Below the pieces are notes generated by a model, which saw only the letters and a program-made list of their open reading frames with translations, did not search any database and was not told where the DNA came from. A DNA stretch of 64,000 nucleotides from Avena insularis (Eukaryota; Streptophyta; Magnoliopsida; Poales; Poaceae), in NCBI GenBank assembly GCA_023614405.1, contig JAJUPC010000035.1, positions 1,402,539 to 1,466,538 on the forward strand. Direction: 5' to 3'. The position numbers were made by a program, and so were the translations under genes. Each line of letters begins with the position of its first letter. The first letter of the stretch is position 1. Shown here in pieces: positions 10,771 to 22,440 of the stretch.

Positions 10771-10906
10771 CTACAAATAGAGATGAGAAAGAAAGATTAG
10801 AAAAGTTTACGAGAAGAAGAAAAAGACAAGTGTGGAAATTTTTGAAATTTTTTCCTTAGTGGTTTCTAATCCAATCCCACGGTCATAATCCTACAGGAAA
10901 CACAGT
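10771..10906 (-). other. element A untranslated leader
   Basis: Between primer site and accessory ORF1. No open frame. Includes CCTGTAGGATTATGACC, a segment also found next to the primer sites of B (39480-39505) and E (near 52600), so it is a conserved leader block. It ends TTTGTAG before the ORF1 ATG. Confidence 0.6.
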
Positions 10907-10918
10907 GCTCTAATACCA
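10907..10918 (-). other. primer binding site of element A (initiator Met tRNA)
   Basis: Minus strand TGGTATTAGAGC, one mismatch to TGGTATCAGAGC, 2 bp inside the right LTR. It marks the 10921-14104 LTR as the 5' LTR and fixes minus-strand orientation. Confidence 0.88.
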
Positions 10919-10920
10919 TC

Positions 10921-13900
10921 TGTAAGATCCCACCTTTATAAAGGTAAAGATCCCTGTGATTGCAATGCTAGTCCCTGGATCAATGCTAGCATCCACAGTT
11001 TAAGATGAAGTACATAGAAACAAAGTTCATTATTACAAGTCATTCAAGAGACAACATAGTCTTTTACAACTCTATAGCCATAGGCTAGTACAAGAGTTTA
11101 ACTTAACAATATAAAATAGAATTCTTCATCTTCATGTGCCACAGGCAAGCATGTTGAGTGTAGACTCATAACCCCTAATCATCATCAGAGTAACCTGCAA
11201 CATCACAAGTTACAGCCACAGTGGGTCAATACATTGGAATAGTATTGGCAAGTGATACCTTAGTAGGATATTAACATCTAGTTACTACATGATTTTGGCT
11301 AAGTGTAGCTTAGGCTTGCTTTGCTCAAAATAGGTTTTACCTATCAGTTGAAAACACTAAGTTTTTCTTTGACAAAACTTTCCCAAGGAACCACCAATAG
11401 AAATTGGTGAACCTTCACCCTTGTTCAACCACAAGTTTTAACTTAGAAAATTGGGATGAGGAGATTCTTGATAGCTTCCATGTCTTGATGCTCAAATTGT
11501 CCAATACCAGGGACATGGCTAAGTACTTAGATTCTTCCATCTGCAGAGGTTGTGCACTTTCCCCACAAGACTTGATTTTCACCAAGACAGGACATTTCAA
11601 AAGCCTTCCCTTAGACCAAATGGACGCGTTCCAACCTATCATCCCACTACCACCAACTGTACAAATGGCTAAGTTATTGCAACCTATGTGATCCAGGCAG
11701 AGCCCATAATGCCATGTGGCTGCACTAGAAGCTTCTTAACATTTGGCATCAAATCCCTTTGTTCCTGGGTGGATTTCCACAAGTGAGATACACAAGGTAA
11801 ACCGTAGAAATGGGCCTTGTGTAACCACTCAACACAAACCATTCTTTCCAATCCACCCAGGTGTTTCATTCATTTAGTTGTTTTATTAAGCAAAACATAA
11901 ATCAAAGACTTAGAAATATTTCTCATAACATGAATATATAATCCACCCTTGGTTGCTACTAGCTAGGCTAAGCATGGCAATAACAAGTATCTTAACTTAG
12001 AGGAAATTCTAACATTACTACAACTACTAGGATTTTACAAGCATAGCATATAGATACTTAGCAAAATAATCATGCAAGTCCTATACAAAATATTTCTAAT
12101 GCATAGGTAAAAATATAGGGATAAAAACATGAAGCCCCACTTGCCTTGGTAGTTTGGGGAGTAGTAACAATCTTCACAACCACAATCACTATTAGCACCA
12201 AAATCTACACATAAAATAATGGCACCAAATTCACATATCAAAAATATACAAGCAAAAGTAATGAATGCATGCAAATGCCATGTGATGATTTTATACACCA
12301 AACAAGAAAAGTATACAGTACTGACTCATAAACATGACCAAGACACACTACACAAACTTTATTTAGTCTCTAAATCATTTTTCAAATAATTTCTATACTC
12401 AAAATAAGCCTACAAATGTCTCTATAAAAATAATAAATTTTACAGAAGCAAAACATTAAACACATTGCATAAATGGATATAATTCTTTCTCCTGATTCCA
12501 ATGATATAAAATTTGCAAAATTTGAACGTGTGGATCAAAATTTATGAATTTTGCAAGTTTGAATGTTTAATAGATCTAAATTCTATTTTTAAATCTAACA
12601 CAGGACACGCGGCAGAGTCTGATTGGACGATACCGCTTCGCACTGGATCACGCTCACGCACCGTTAGATCTAACTTAAAATCTGCAGCTCTGATCTGCCC
12701 GTACCTCTTCGGCCTGGCTTCTAATCTAAACCACTGGATCTAGATCTAGTGGATCAAAACTCTCTGACCCAAAACCGGCAGCGCAGCTGGTTGCTGGCGG
12801 CGGCATTGCTGCCGACGATGTTCCGGTGGTTCTAGGAAGCAAGGGAGGAAACGGAGGGGCTTACCGAGCTCGTGAGGTCGTCGCGGTGCTCGAGGTGGTC
12901 AAGGGAGGGACAGGGGCGCACGGACTCGACCGCTATTACTCGCCAGAGAACCTACAGCCGTCGATTACGGTCGCTCGTCGTCGTTGGCGAATATATAGGT
13001 CACGCCTAGCAAGAAGGATGGTGTCATTAGACGCGCACAAGTCTGGCGAACACGTGAGCATCAAAAAGAGGGAATGGGGCGGTCGGGTACGGGGCGAACT
13101 CATCGGAGTGCACGCGGTCGTTGGTGGCGTTCTGGTGTTGATGCTGGCGAGGCTCTGGATGGCCCTAGCATGCACCATTGGGGTTAAACTATGCGCAAGG
13201 TTGTGGAGATCATTCTGGCAAGATAAAAAGGCAAGGGGCAAAGTGTGCTCACCGGAATTCACCGCCGGAGTTCGTATGTGCAGCGGCAGAGTGAGCTCAA
13301 ATACGCGCAGCCTAGGGCGACTGGGTGTGGGTGTTTGGGGGGAAAGGACCACGGCAAGGTGGTGATTATATATCCAGAGTAGGGGCGAAGATTACGCGCT
13401 GCATCAATGCAATTGATCGAGGCAGTGAAGAGGAAGAAACGACCGGCGACGACGTGTTCTCGCGCGGGATTTTGGGGAAGATGACGATGACGTGGAGAGG
13501 GCCCATCGATAAGTGGATGTGGGGTAGGTTCTGCGCGGGTGGGGGAAGAAGCAGAGGGAAATTATGGCCCGGATGGGCTTAATGGCCTGGTTTCTGTGCT
13601 GGGCCAAATTGGCAGCGCCGGCCTTTTCTGCTTTCTTTAATCTTTTCTATTTCTATTTTGATTTTTAGGGTACATTTTCAAATGAGTTTCAAATAAGTTT
13701 GAATTCAAACCACTTCTGAAAATTTTTAAAGTGAAAATTGTACACATTTAGTTGCAGAACAATGTTGTACACTTTAAAATAATTTGGCACTTTGGAATTT
13801 TAAAATAAACAATGTTTTTACCCATTGCTTAATAAAGACAAAGAAATGGTTTAAATTTGTTTCTTTGTTTTGAAATATTTGTCCAAGCTTTGGAATACAA

Positions 13901-14104
13901 CCAACAACCATAGGACCAAATACATTTGGTTTAAAACAAGCAATCCCATATTAAAGGGTAGCTTTGGGTCAAAGTTAGCTCACATAAAATAACAGACACT
14001 CAAAATGCTTCTGGTTTTGAAATGACCATGAAAATGATCCTAAAATGATTATGAATGCATGGATGATATGCAAACTTTGAAAACATGATTTTAGGGATGT
14101 TACA
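10921..14104 (-). repeat. element A 5' LTR
   Basis: Full-length copy of 1381-4557 with small differences spread along it. A conserved TATATAAT on the minus strand is at 13365-13372. The open frames at 11404-13607 are shared by both LTRs but carry no recognisable domain and are taken as chance frames. Confidence 0.93.
13365..13372 (-). promoter_or_regulatory. putative TATA box in element A 5' LTR
   Basis: TATATAAT on the minus strand; this copy would be the one driving genomic RNA of element A. The same motif is in the 3' LTR. Confidence 0.45.
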
Positions 14105-14137
14105 AAAATTATTGTTTCCTATGCTACAAACCCAACA
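14105..14137 (+). repeat. Copia D 5' LTR, last 33 bp
   Basis: Continuation of the LTR cut at 1380. It begins with the right target duplication of A (AAAAT, 14105-14109) and ends CCCAACA just before the primer site. Confidence 0.85.
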
Positions 14138-14138
14138 G

Positions 14139-14150
14139 TGGTATCAGAGC
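14139..14150 (+). other. primer binding site of Copia D (initiator Met tRNA)
   Basis: Perfect TGGTATCAGAGC one base after the LTR end. It shows that D is on the + strand and that 14138 onward is its internal region. Confidence 0.92.
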
Positions 14151-16104
14151 CGAATCTATACGTAGATACTTGTATGGGTAGAACACATATGATCATGTTA
14201 TTGGATCCTTTTGTGTACTTTTTATATTAGTGACATATTGGGATGAAGCGGCACGAACTAACTTTACATGTACTCGTACATGATACATGTTCCACACTTG
14301 ACATGCAAGTAGTTTTGCATAAGTGGCTAGAGGGTGTCTATCTCTCCCACTATAGTTAATATATGATTTACAATGGGTTGCTAATAATTTGGTTATTATC
14401 ATATGGTACCATGTTTTTAGGTAAGAACGGTTCTATCTCTGAAATCCCTAAAACACGTAAATATTTAAAATATAAAATAGAGGCGTCTAGTTTTATTTTT
14501 GATGGGCAAGTGTCATGATATGATAATGTTATAATTTAAGTATGGTTGGCTTGGAAATTATAACATATCGAAGTGTAAACACCATAGACCTTATTGTTAC
14601 ACAAATGGAATGATGGAGATCATACCGTGATGCAAAAGATAGTGATCAAGTGCAAGAACCATATCATATCACTTTTTGCATATGATGTTTGTTTGCATCT
14701 TATTTTTATTGTATGACGCTTTAGTAGCATTATAAGATGATCCCTCATTTAAATATCAAGATAAAATGTTTTCTTTCTTTAGTATGCACCGTTGATAAGG
14801 TCACTGGTTAGGGTGGGCTGATGCACCCCGCCCACCCAGGTTCAAGTCTCTGTACTTGCATCTTGGGTCGTACGCATATTTCTACTATATCAAAAAGCGC
14901 TTTGGGTTTATCCCCTTAAAACCATTCAGCCAGAAAGTTCATTGTTTCGAGAAACCACGTGATGATCGGATGTGATAGACTCAATGTTCGCATACAATGG
15001 CTCTATGATAGTTTTACACACGTGGATACTAAAGTTCTTACTTGGCGAGCCTACCATGTACATACATGGCCTCAGAGCACAAACCGAAAGATAAAGCATG
15101 AGTCATATAGTTGATATGATTACCATATCGATGCTCACCTTTGCAGCTGCACCAATTCATGTGACGATCGGTCTTGGTGTAGGGAATTTGGTTTATGTAA
15201 TCACCAAAACGACTCGAGGGATGTTTGTTTCGAGTGAGAGTTCAAGTAGTAATATGATTAAAGTTGAACTCAATTTATCAGAAATTAAATCAAAGTGAAT
15301 TTGCATAGTTTGTTATAGTCACTAGCATCCGTTTACTACCTTATGTTTATTTATAATTGAGATAATAGAACTATAGAATTTTGGATATTTACTTTACGAA
15401 CTGGTATCGTATTATTTTGAGTGTCAATCTAAAGTTTAAAAGTCCTATTGCAAACTTTCAGCAAATTCCATTTACTCCATGAAGTTTAATAAGTAGTATT
15501 AAATCAAGAGTAACAATTCCAATGTTAGTAAAGTATCATGCTTGCCTGCATGATCCTTGATATTCAAAAGTTGTTTTTAGTATCAAGGTTATGTAGGAGC
15601 TGAAATAATTGTTTTAGAAACCGTCATGTGTGGAAGATATTGTGATATCTAAAACAAATTTTGGTTCCAATGTGATAGAGTATAATACATGTTCTCATAC
15701 TATATGAGAATTTGCGAAGGTTGGAGACACTAGGCGTCCCAATCTCCCAAAAAGGTTTTGGAAACTAACATTATACTCGCAATTCTCCTTTATAGGCTAT
15801 AGTAGCTTGATCATGAAAGTTGTCATGATAGTATGAATAAAATGTGTAGGTAAAATGTTTATTACACTAAAAGATTACTAAGAATGGATTCTGAAAGAAC
15901 GCTAAGCATTTGATGATGGTGATCCACTTCAAACTACAAGTCCAAGGATATTAGTATTTGACTAAAATGCTTTGGACTATGTGTCATGTGTATGGCACCA
16001 CTATTGATGTTGATAGATTCTTTTAAAAGAAAAGGAAATGCTGAAAGAGAATCTGGAAAATATTGGGCAGAAAAGAAAAAGACTGGAAATGTCCATCTTA
16101 GGTA
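14151..16104 (+). pseudogene. Copia D internal region, leader and decayed gag zone
   Basis: Aligns in patches with the leader of Copia C read on the minus strand (for example the ACGTGATGATCGG segment near 14956, and a stretch at 15075-15300 that matches C near 49760-49900). No frame above about 70 codons survives and I cannot point to an unambiguous gag motif. It holds the SINE-like insert and ends at the TA where the MITE entered. The 66-codon frame at 15098-15298 lies in the leader match and is not a gene. Confidence 0.6.
14797..14935 (+). mobile_element. SINE-like insertion in Copia D
   Basis: Contains a pol III box B-like GGTTCAAGTCTC at 14839-14850 preceded by GC-rich CCCGCCCACCCA, the usual look of grass tRNA-derived SINEs, and a T-rich 3' part. 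The homologous leader of Copia C (near 50030-50070, minus strand) runs straight from the GTATGCACCG motif to the ACGTGATGATCGG motif without this block, so it is an insertion of about 140-150 bp. Ends are approximate and no clean target duplication is visible. Confidence 0.5.
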
Positions 16105-16531
16105 CTCCCTCCGTTCTTGTATACAAGGCCACAAAGTCATATTCTAGGTACCAACACAAAACTTTAAACTGATTAATGCATTGACAAAAAACGTCACAAA
16201 CTCTGATGCGAGCTCCTCGATTCCATCTGATGATAAATGCGCATGCATGCAAAAAAAAATCAGCCCCGCGCGCAGCTCTTTCTCTCTCAGTGCATGCATG
16301 CAAAAAAATTCAGCCCCGCGCGCAGCTCTCTCTCTGGGCATGCATGCAAAAAAATTAGCCCCGCATGCATGCATGGCTTGGCAGCCTAATTAAATGCAAA
16401 TCTTTTCCACTTCTCAGGTTGTGCGGTGTACGAGGGAAATGACATCAATTTTACCTCGGTTAAAGATAGTGGTCCTGTATATATGAAAAAAGTCTTTTTG
16501 ATAGTGGCCTTGTATACAAGAACGGAGGGAG
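16105..16531. mobile_element. Stowaway-like MITE (Tc1/Mariner type), 427 bp
   Basis: Terminal inverted repeats of about 27 bp starting CTCCCTCCGTTCTTGTATAC and flanked by TA on both sides (16103-16104 and 16532-16533), the Stowaway signature. The interior has a short tandem repeat. No coding capacity. Confidence 0.88.
16241..16375. repeat. tandem repeat inside the MITE
   Basis: Three head-to-tail units starting at 16241, 16292 and 16338 (51 and 46 bp apart), each with GCATGCATGC, an A-run, and a CAGCCCCGCGCGCAGCTC block; the third unit is shortened. Confidence 0.85.
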
Positions 16532-16533
16532 TA

Positions 16534-17112
16534 TATAGATGATATACATATTATCGGTGTATTCTTTGCTTGTTAAACAATATAGTTCTTGGGTATTGGA
16601 TACCGAATTGGTTGGTGTGAAGTGTCATACAGGACAACACAATTCATGAATTGCAATGGACAAAGTAACTAGCAAAAGAATATAGGATGTTGTTCATCGG
16701 AAACAAATAAAGTGTTGTTGTGTTTTTCGTTGGTATCATACCTAGCCTTTAAGAGTTGTTTTTAATAATTAATATTTTGTTTCGAATTACTGTATTCCAT
16801 AGAAGATGTATGAACTCTTACAAGTATAATTTGAGAAATCATGTCCATAAACAGTAATGCTAAAATGTCGCAAGACAAATGATTAAAAGATCACTTATGA
16901 GTGGCATCGCCATTTTGAGTTATATTGGAAAGAAAACATGAAGAAACTCCATGTTGATGGATTTTTGGAGTGTTTGATTTTTATCAAATGATGCTTGTGA
17001 GACTTTCCTGAAGATAATTAAAACTCAGTTCACATGCCAAAGAATAACGAACGACTAACTTATTGGACATTGTACATGTTGATGTATGTAGTCCATTATG
17101 TGTGGTCATGAG
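16534..17112 (+). pseudogene. pol: Copia D pol remnant: pre-integrase zinc region and integrase start
   Basis: From about 16890 the + strand still reads as a decayed GAG-pre-integrase/zinc region (WHRHFE ... MKKLHVDGFLE), followed near 17060-17100 by LLDIVHVDVCSP, which matches the start of Copia integrase cores (first catalytic Asp zone). Stops and shifts interrupt it everywhere. Element F entered directly after this point, at 17113. Confidence 0.6.
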
Positions 17113-18647
17113 TGATACGTTGCAAACGTATCTATAATTTTTGATGCTCCATGCTTGTTTTGCACCATTTGCTTTATATTTTGTCTACACTTTGTGGCAT
17201 TTTTATGCATTTTCTGGAATTAACCTATTAACAAGATGCCATAGTGCCAGTTCCTATTTTCTGTTGTTTTTCTATTCCAGGTTTTTACCAAAAGAAATAT
17301 TCTCGGAATTGGAGGAAACAAAAGCCAAAGTTCCTATTTTTTCTGACACGACACGAAGTATGAAGGAGAGACGAAGAGGTGCCACGAGGCAGCCACACCT
17401 GGTGGCCACGCGGGCCCCCTTGGCCATGCAGCTATAGGGTGTGGGCCCCTCGGGCATCCACCTACATTGCCCCTTCGTCTATATAAACCCCTCGAGGCCG
17501 AAACCCTAGGTACCCGATCAGAAATCCACGAAAAAGTCTGTAGACGCCGCCACCGTTATCCCTAGATCGGGGAGGGATCTAAAGCTCTTCTCGGCACCCT
17601 GCCAGAGAGGGGAGATCATCCCAAAGGCCTTCTTCATCACCATGCCAGCTTCCGGAGCGATGTGTGAGTAGTTCATCCTTGGACTATGGGTCCATAACAG
17701 TAGCTAGATGGTTGTTTCTCCTATTTGTGCCACCATGTTTAGATCTTGTGAGCTACCTATCATGATCAAGATCATCTTATTGTAGTTCTACATGTTGTGT
17801 TTGCGGGGATCCGGTGGATATTGAGTACTATGTCATATTAATTATTGTTCTATCATGTCTATGTTATTTGTGATCTTGCATGCTCTCCGTTGCTAGTAGT
17901 TACTCTGGCCAAGTATTTCCTTGTGACTCCAAGAGGGAGTATTTATGCTCGATAGTAGGTTCATGCCTCTAGTAATCTGGGAGAGTGACAAAAACTTCTA
18001 AGATTGTAGATGTGTTGTTGCTACTAGGGAGAAAACAATAATCCTTTGCCCAAGGGCAATTGTATTGTTTACTTTACACACTTTGCTTAATGCAATTATC
18101 TGTTGCTTGCAACTTAATACCCGATATCCCGGAGGTGGATTATTAGTCATAGATATAGTTGGATGATGGTCTATTTATCATGTTGTAATGCCCAAATGAA
18201 TCTCATAGTGATCATCATGTCATGTACATGCATTGTTATGCATTATCTATTTCTCAATTTCCCCGCTGTATTTTGTTCACCCAGCATGTTGTTTATCTTA
18301 TGGAGAAAACACCTCTAGTGAACTGTGGACCTAGGTCAATTCCTTCCCACTGATATTCCATCTACTTTATGCAATTACCACAAGCAATTACTATCTTCCA
18401 CACTATACGTTTAATCCTTTGCTTTCAGCAAAACTAGTGAGCTTGACAACCTCATTGATAAGTTGGGGCAGAGTATTTTGGTTGTGTTATGTGCAGGTTC
18501 CACGTTGCTAGCAACACCTTCGGAAGTGACTTCTATCTCCTACTAGTTCGATAACCTTGGTTCTATAATTGAGGGAAACTTGCCGCTATGCTCATCATAC
18601 CTTCCTCTTGGGGTTCCCAGCAGGCTCTACATCAACGGAGCACATCA
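17113..18647 (+). repeat. element F 5' LTR
   Basis: 1,535 bp, starts TGATACGTTGCAAACG and ends CACATCA. It has a gene-like part near 17480 with TATATAAACCCCTCGAGG, probably the promoter zone. The first 940 bp pair with 22441-23354. Confidence 0.85.
17479..17486 (+). promoter_or_regulatory. TATA box of element F 5' LTR
   Basis: CTATATAAACC in the GC-rich part of the LTR about 370 bp from its start. The right LTR has the weaker TATATACACC in the same place near 22805. Confidence 0.5.
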
Positions 18648-18657
18648 AATGTTTTTC

Positions 18658-18675
18658 TGGCGCCGTTGTCGGGGA
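18658..18675 (+). other. element F primer binding site, first copy
   Basis: TGGCGCCGTTGTCGGGGA, 10 bp after the LTR end. One base differs from the second copy. Confidence 0.75.
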
Positions 18676-18718
18676 GTATAGGGCATTGAATCTTCCTCCT
18701 CCCCGTTAAGCCTTTTTC

Positions 18719-18736
18719 TGGCGCCGTTGCCGGGGA
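18719..18736 (+). other. element F primer binding site, second copy
   Basis: TGGCGCCGTTGCCGGGGA, the consensus form, 61 bp downstream of the first copy and preceded by the same CTTTTTC context. The pair is a short tandem duplication of the primer site region. Confidence 0.75.
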
Positions 18737-18974
18737 AGAAGAAGATTTCTGCAAGGGGAGTCTGTCACTACCAATCTCTTTACTTTGTTTTTGTTTTCCT
18801 TAGTTTTTTTGCTTTGTTTGGTTTGCTTCTTTTTATCAAAAACACAAAAACATTAGTTCCTTCTTTAGTTGTTATTTTGTTACTTTGTTCTTAGCTCATA
18901 ATCTTGATCCCTAAGTTCACCCTGAAAGACCTATCAATAGGTAGTGGTTCTATAATTGGGAAAGATAATATTGA

Positions 18975-19517
18975 AGAATTCTTAATCATGTTAGTAAGCA
19001 TAAAGATATTAAGGATAGATGCTTAGCAGAACATGCTCCAAATTATAAAACCAATGTGGCTTATTTAGTTCACATGTTGGAGTCTAGGTTTTTTAACCTT
19101 AACCCCATGATGCAGCTAATGTTTCTTAAACTCCATGATATTGAGGACATTGAAAATAGAGATTTTATCCTGGAGACTTTGCTTAAAGAATTTAATGATG
19201 TTGCTATAGAAGCTAGAAAGGTCTTTGATCATTTTAATATGCTAGGATCATGTGTAGATGTTATTGGTACACTAGAAAAGTTGGAAAAAACCAAACCCAA
19301 AAATGGGGAAGACATTAAAATACCAATACCTTTTAAACTTGTAGGAGTGCATGATGCCTTGGAAAAGAATTTTGATTGGATTGTTCCTGAAAACCCATTT
19401 GATGAAAGTAGTGAACCCAAGAGTATTGAGAGAGGATCCTCTAGAAATTATTTGGATAAGATACCTTTCCTTGTTAAATATATTTCTGGTATTGATCTTA
19501 ATGCTTCTTCATTCTAA
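18975..19517 (+). pseudogene. element F gag-like ORF remnant
   Basis: An open frame from 19056 (153 codons from the first Met) that reads back in frame to about 18975 (RCLAEHAPNYKTNVAYLVHM), so the ancestral start is lost. It contains LESRFFNLNP, DIEDIENRDFILETLL and FKLVGVHDALEKNFDWIVP, and ends at 19517. No zinc knuckle, protease or RT follows. Frames of this kind at this position are typical of large non-autonomous Triticeae Gypsy derivatives; I know no biochemical role for it. A gag-like origin is inferred only from its place after the primer site. Confidence 0.5.
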
Positions 19518-22426
19518 AATACTTGATTCTTGCTTTGTGTGCCTAGCTGAAAGACGTTAAAGAAAAGCACTCTTGGGAGATAACCTAATTTTTATTACAG
19601 TAAGTTTTCTTTTATTGAGTCTTGGAAGTTATTTCCTCTGTAATAACCCCTCCTTATCATTTTTGTTTGGTTTTTGTGCCAATAATAGCCTCTAATGAGA
19701 GGTAAGTAAGATTTGGGGAAGTTGCTGTCCCGAAACAGATTTCTGTGCTTCGCTGTAAAAAATCTTGAAAAATTCCAGAACGTCTTACTGAGCTGAAATT
19801 TGTTGTGCGCATGCCCCTGGTATTTACCCAACTTTCTTTAGTGTTGCAAATTTTTATTTGAGCAACATAAGAATTTCTAAAAATAGGTCTTTACCTGCTG
19901 GCGTGTTTTAACAGATTTCTGCCATTATTTGCATTTACCTCTTAAAATCGATTTCTTTGAGTTCTTCTTGATCACTTGAGATTTTAAAAGGAATTGATAT
20001 GGTAGCTTATCTTTTAATGGAAGTTTTACTTGATTTGAAACTGAACCCAAAGGCTTATTATCTTGAATACACTAATGTTGCTAATAAAGATTGTGTGAAG
20101 TTTTGTATGAAGGAAATTTTCAAGTGTAGGGAGAGAATGATGTGATGAGATGAAGTATGGACAAAATATCAAGCTTGGGGATGCCACCCGTGTCACCCCA
20201 ATAAATATTCAAGAGGTATAAGCGTCAAAGCTTGGGGATGCCTTAGGGCATCCCCTTCTTCATCAACAAATATCTTAGGTTTTCTTTCATGATGCTATAT
20301 TTTTTGCTTCATGCACTAGTGTTGTTCTTGGAGCGTCTTTGTTTTTTGTTTTTAGTTTTATTTTGTTTTTTTGCTGAAATAAGTTGGTTGGACCCCAACA
20401 TACTTCTTTTGGAGAAGTCACACCCCGTTCGTCATTGTCTAGAATACTCTAGTTTTCACTCTTATTGTTCTGTGAGTGTTCTCTTTTGCTAGCACTGCGT
20501 TTAGCTATAGTTTTCTTCTTAATTTTGCTTAGAACTTTTTAGTTCTTATTTGTAGTTAGGTGAGACAATATCTCTGGTCTTTATTGATTATTAACTTTGT
20601 GAGTTGTTTCAAATAAGTTGACTGGTGTTGGAAAAGAGTAGAATGTTTCATGTTTATGGTGGTACAAAAAGAAGCTTGTTTTGATTGTGACTTAGACTTT
20701 ATCATGTCATGTTAGACATTGCTTTGACCATATGCTTAGTAATTATTGTTGTAGCATGACTAGTTTCAAACAATTGAGACTGCTTCATGTGCCATGAAAG
20801 AATAATGCGTTGTTTTAGCATACAAAAGCATATTAAATTATGGTATTCTCTTTTGATGCTTTATTTGGGTTGACTTGGCACATGCTTACACCATGTTATG
20901 ACTATGAACCAGTCACCTTAGCCTCTATGATCATTTAGTTTTTTACTTGTGATATCACTTTATTCTTTGATTAATAATGTTTTGTCGCTCTGCATGATTA
21001 TGGCCATTATTGCTCTCTTAGTTGGTCGCTCCCAGTCTTTTGCTAGCCTTCACCTATACTGAGTATGAGCTCTACTCGTGCATCCAACTCCCAAGAAACC
21101 AAGTTATTCTAATGAGTCCACTATAAATTCCTATGCATGGTGTGTTACACCATTCCAAGTATATTCATGTGTTTGTTTATCTTCCAAATTAAATTTTTGT
21201 TATGTGAAAATTAGTGATTAAAGCTCTCACAAATTTGAAGGCACATTTTATTTCTTGCACATAATAAACTTGAACCATTGTGACTGTATTATATGCTTTT
21301 ATGCTTGCAAGTTGTAAGTTGTGAATTAGCAGAACCATGTTGTCATGGGGAATGCTTTTGACATTGCACTTATTCTATTTAGTTGATATCATGTTCTTTT
21401 GTTTATGGATCCTGATGGTGTAAAATAAAATGGGAGCTTATAAGTTCATGGAGTATGTATATGTGTTAGAGAAACGCCTGAACGGCTAGCCTAAGCCATG
21501 CCTAATCATGGTGGAAACTTACAGTGAAACCATAGTGGCATTCTATGAAGCATCCTCAATAAAAACCTATGCAAATAGCAAATAAAAAGATCACTAAGAT
21601 GCTCAATGTCTATTGCCATGTCATTTTGATATGGGATAGCTCCTGTGTCATGGGGCAAGGGGTACCCCGTTGGTGGTTCTCTATGACACACATATACTTA
21701 CAATGACAAGAACTTGCTTGTGACCAAAGTTGAGTAGCATGAGGTTTGGTACTCGTACTCAAGGGGAATGAGATTCTCAACTTATAATTTGTCAAGCATA
21801 CAACTCATATTTGCCCTCACTTTAACCTTAATCACTTCAAGATGCTTATGATAGGGGCAATGCGAGCTCAAAGCTAATAAGTACCATAATTTTTGGAAGC
21901 TTTATAAAACCATTTAATCCCTGCTTCCCTCTGCGAAGGGCCTTTCTTTTACTTTTTGTTGAGTCTCCATCTTCTATCTTTATTTTTAGCTAAGAGAGCA
22001 TAGTTGTGATTCTGAGTTCAATGTGCATTGTCCCAAAACTTATTTATTGATTCATAATTATGGTATTGCATGTTCTTAAATTATTTGTATCTAGTCACCC
22101 TTATGAACTTTGAAGGTGTCCTATGCATTTATGTTTTGCTATTCCATGAAGGACACGCTGAATACCACTCTTGCTATGTTTTCTATATGTGAAACAAACA
22201 AATGTCTTTCAAAGCATTATTCATGATCTTTTGTTTCTGTTGCCTTTCATGTTGCAACATAGTTGATATGTCTTATTGTTAGAAATATATCTTTCATGCT
22301 TATGTTTAGAGTACTTTGATCCCAGCTATCAATTCTTTGCAATACCTTGATCAAGATTGTGTTGGTGCATGTCACCTCAAAAATTATTCTCATTATCACT
22401 TACCTACTCGAGGACGAGCAGTAGTT
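19518..22426 (+). other. element F non-coding internal region
   Basis: 2.9 kb without a supported gene; the short frames at 20289-20492 and 21506-21795 have no recognisable domain. It carries AAGCTTGGGGATG at 20171, 20229 and again at the polypurine end, and a hairpin at 20234-20255. Confidence 0.7.
20234..20255 (+). other. hairpin in element F internal region
   Basis: GGGGATGCC, loop TTAG, GGCATCCCC: a perfect 9-bp stem directly after AAGCTT. Its left arm equals the polypurine motif before the right LTR. Confidence 0.7.
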
Positions 22427-22440
22427 AAGCTTGGGGATGT
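22427..22440 (+). other. polypurine tract region of element F
   Basis: AAGCTTGGGGATGT immediately before the right LTR start at 22441. Expected site for plus-strand DNA priming. Confidence 0.6.

Larger units (their letters stand above)
1381..14104 (-). mobile_element. element A: Ty3/Gypsy chromodomain (Tekay/Del-like) LTR retrotransposon, complete structure, decayed coding
   Basis: The 12,724-bp element has two LTRs of about 3.18 kb, an initiator-Met primer site next to the right LTR, and minus-strand domains in the order accessory ORFs, gag, protease, RT, RNase H, integrase, chromodomain. It sits in the 5' LTR of Copia D, 33 bp before the LTR end. RT before integrase defines Gypsy; the C-terminal chromodomain and the GAATCTCG hairpin before the polypurine end suggest the Tekay/Del clade. 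The LTRs differ at a few percent of sites by eye, so the insertion is not recent. Confidence 0.93.

Noticed and set aside
14785..14870. tRNA gene at the box B-like motif
   Set aside because: No cloverleaf can be folded and the motif sits in an insert with SINE-like features.
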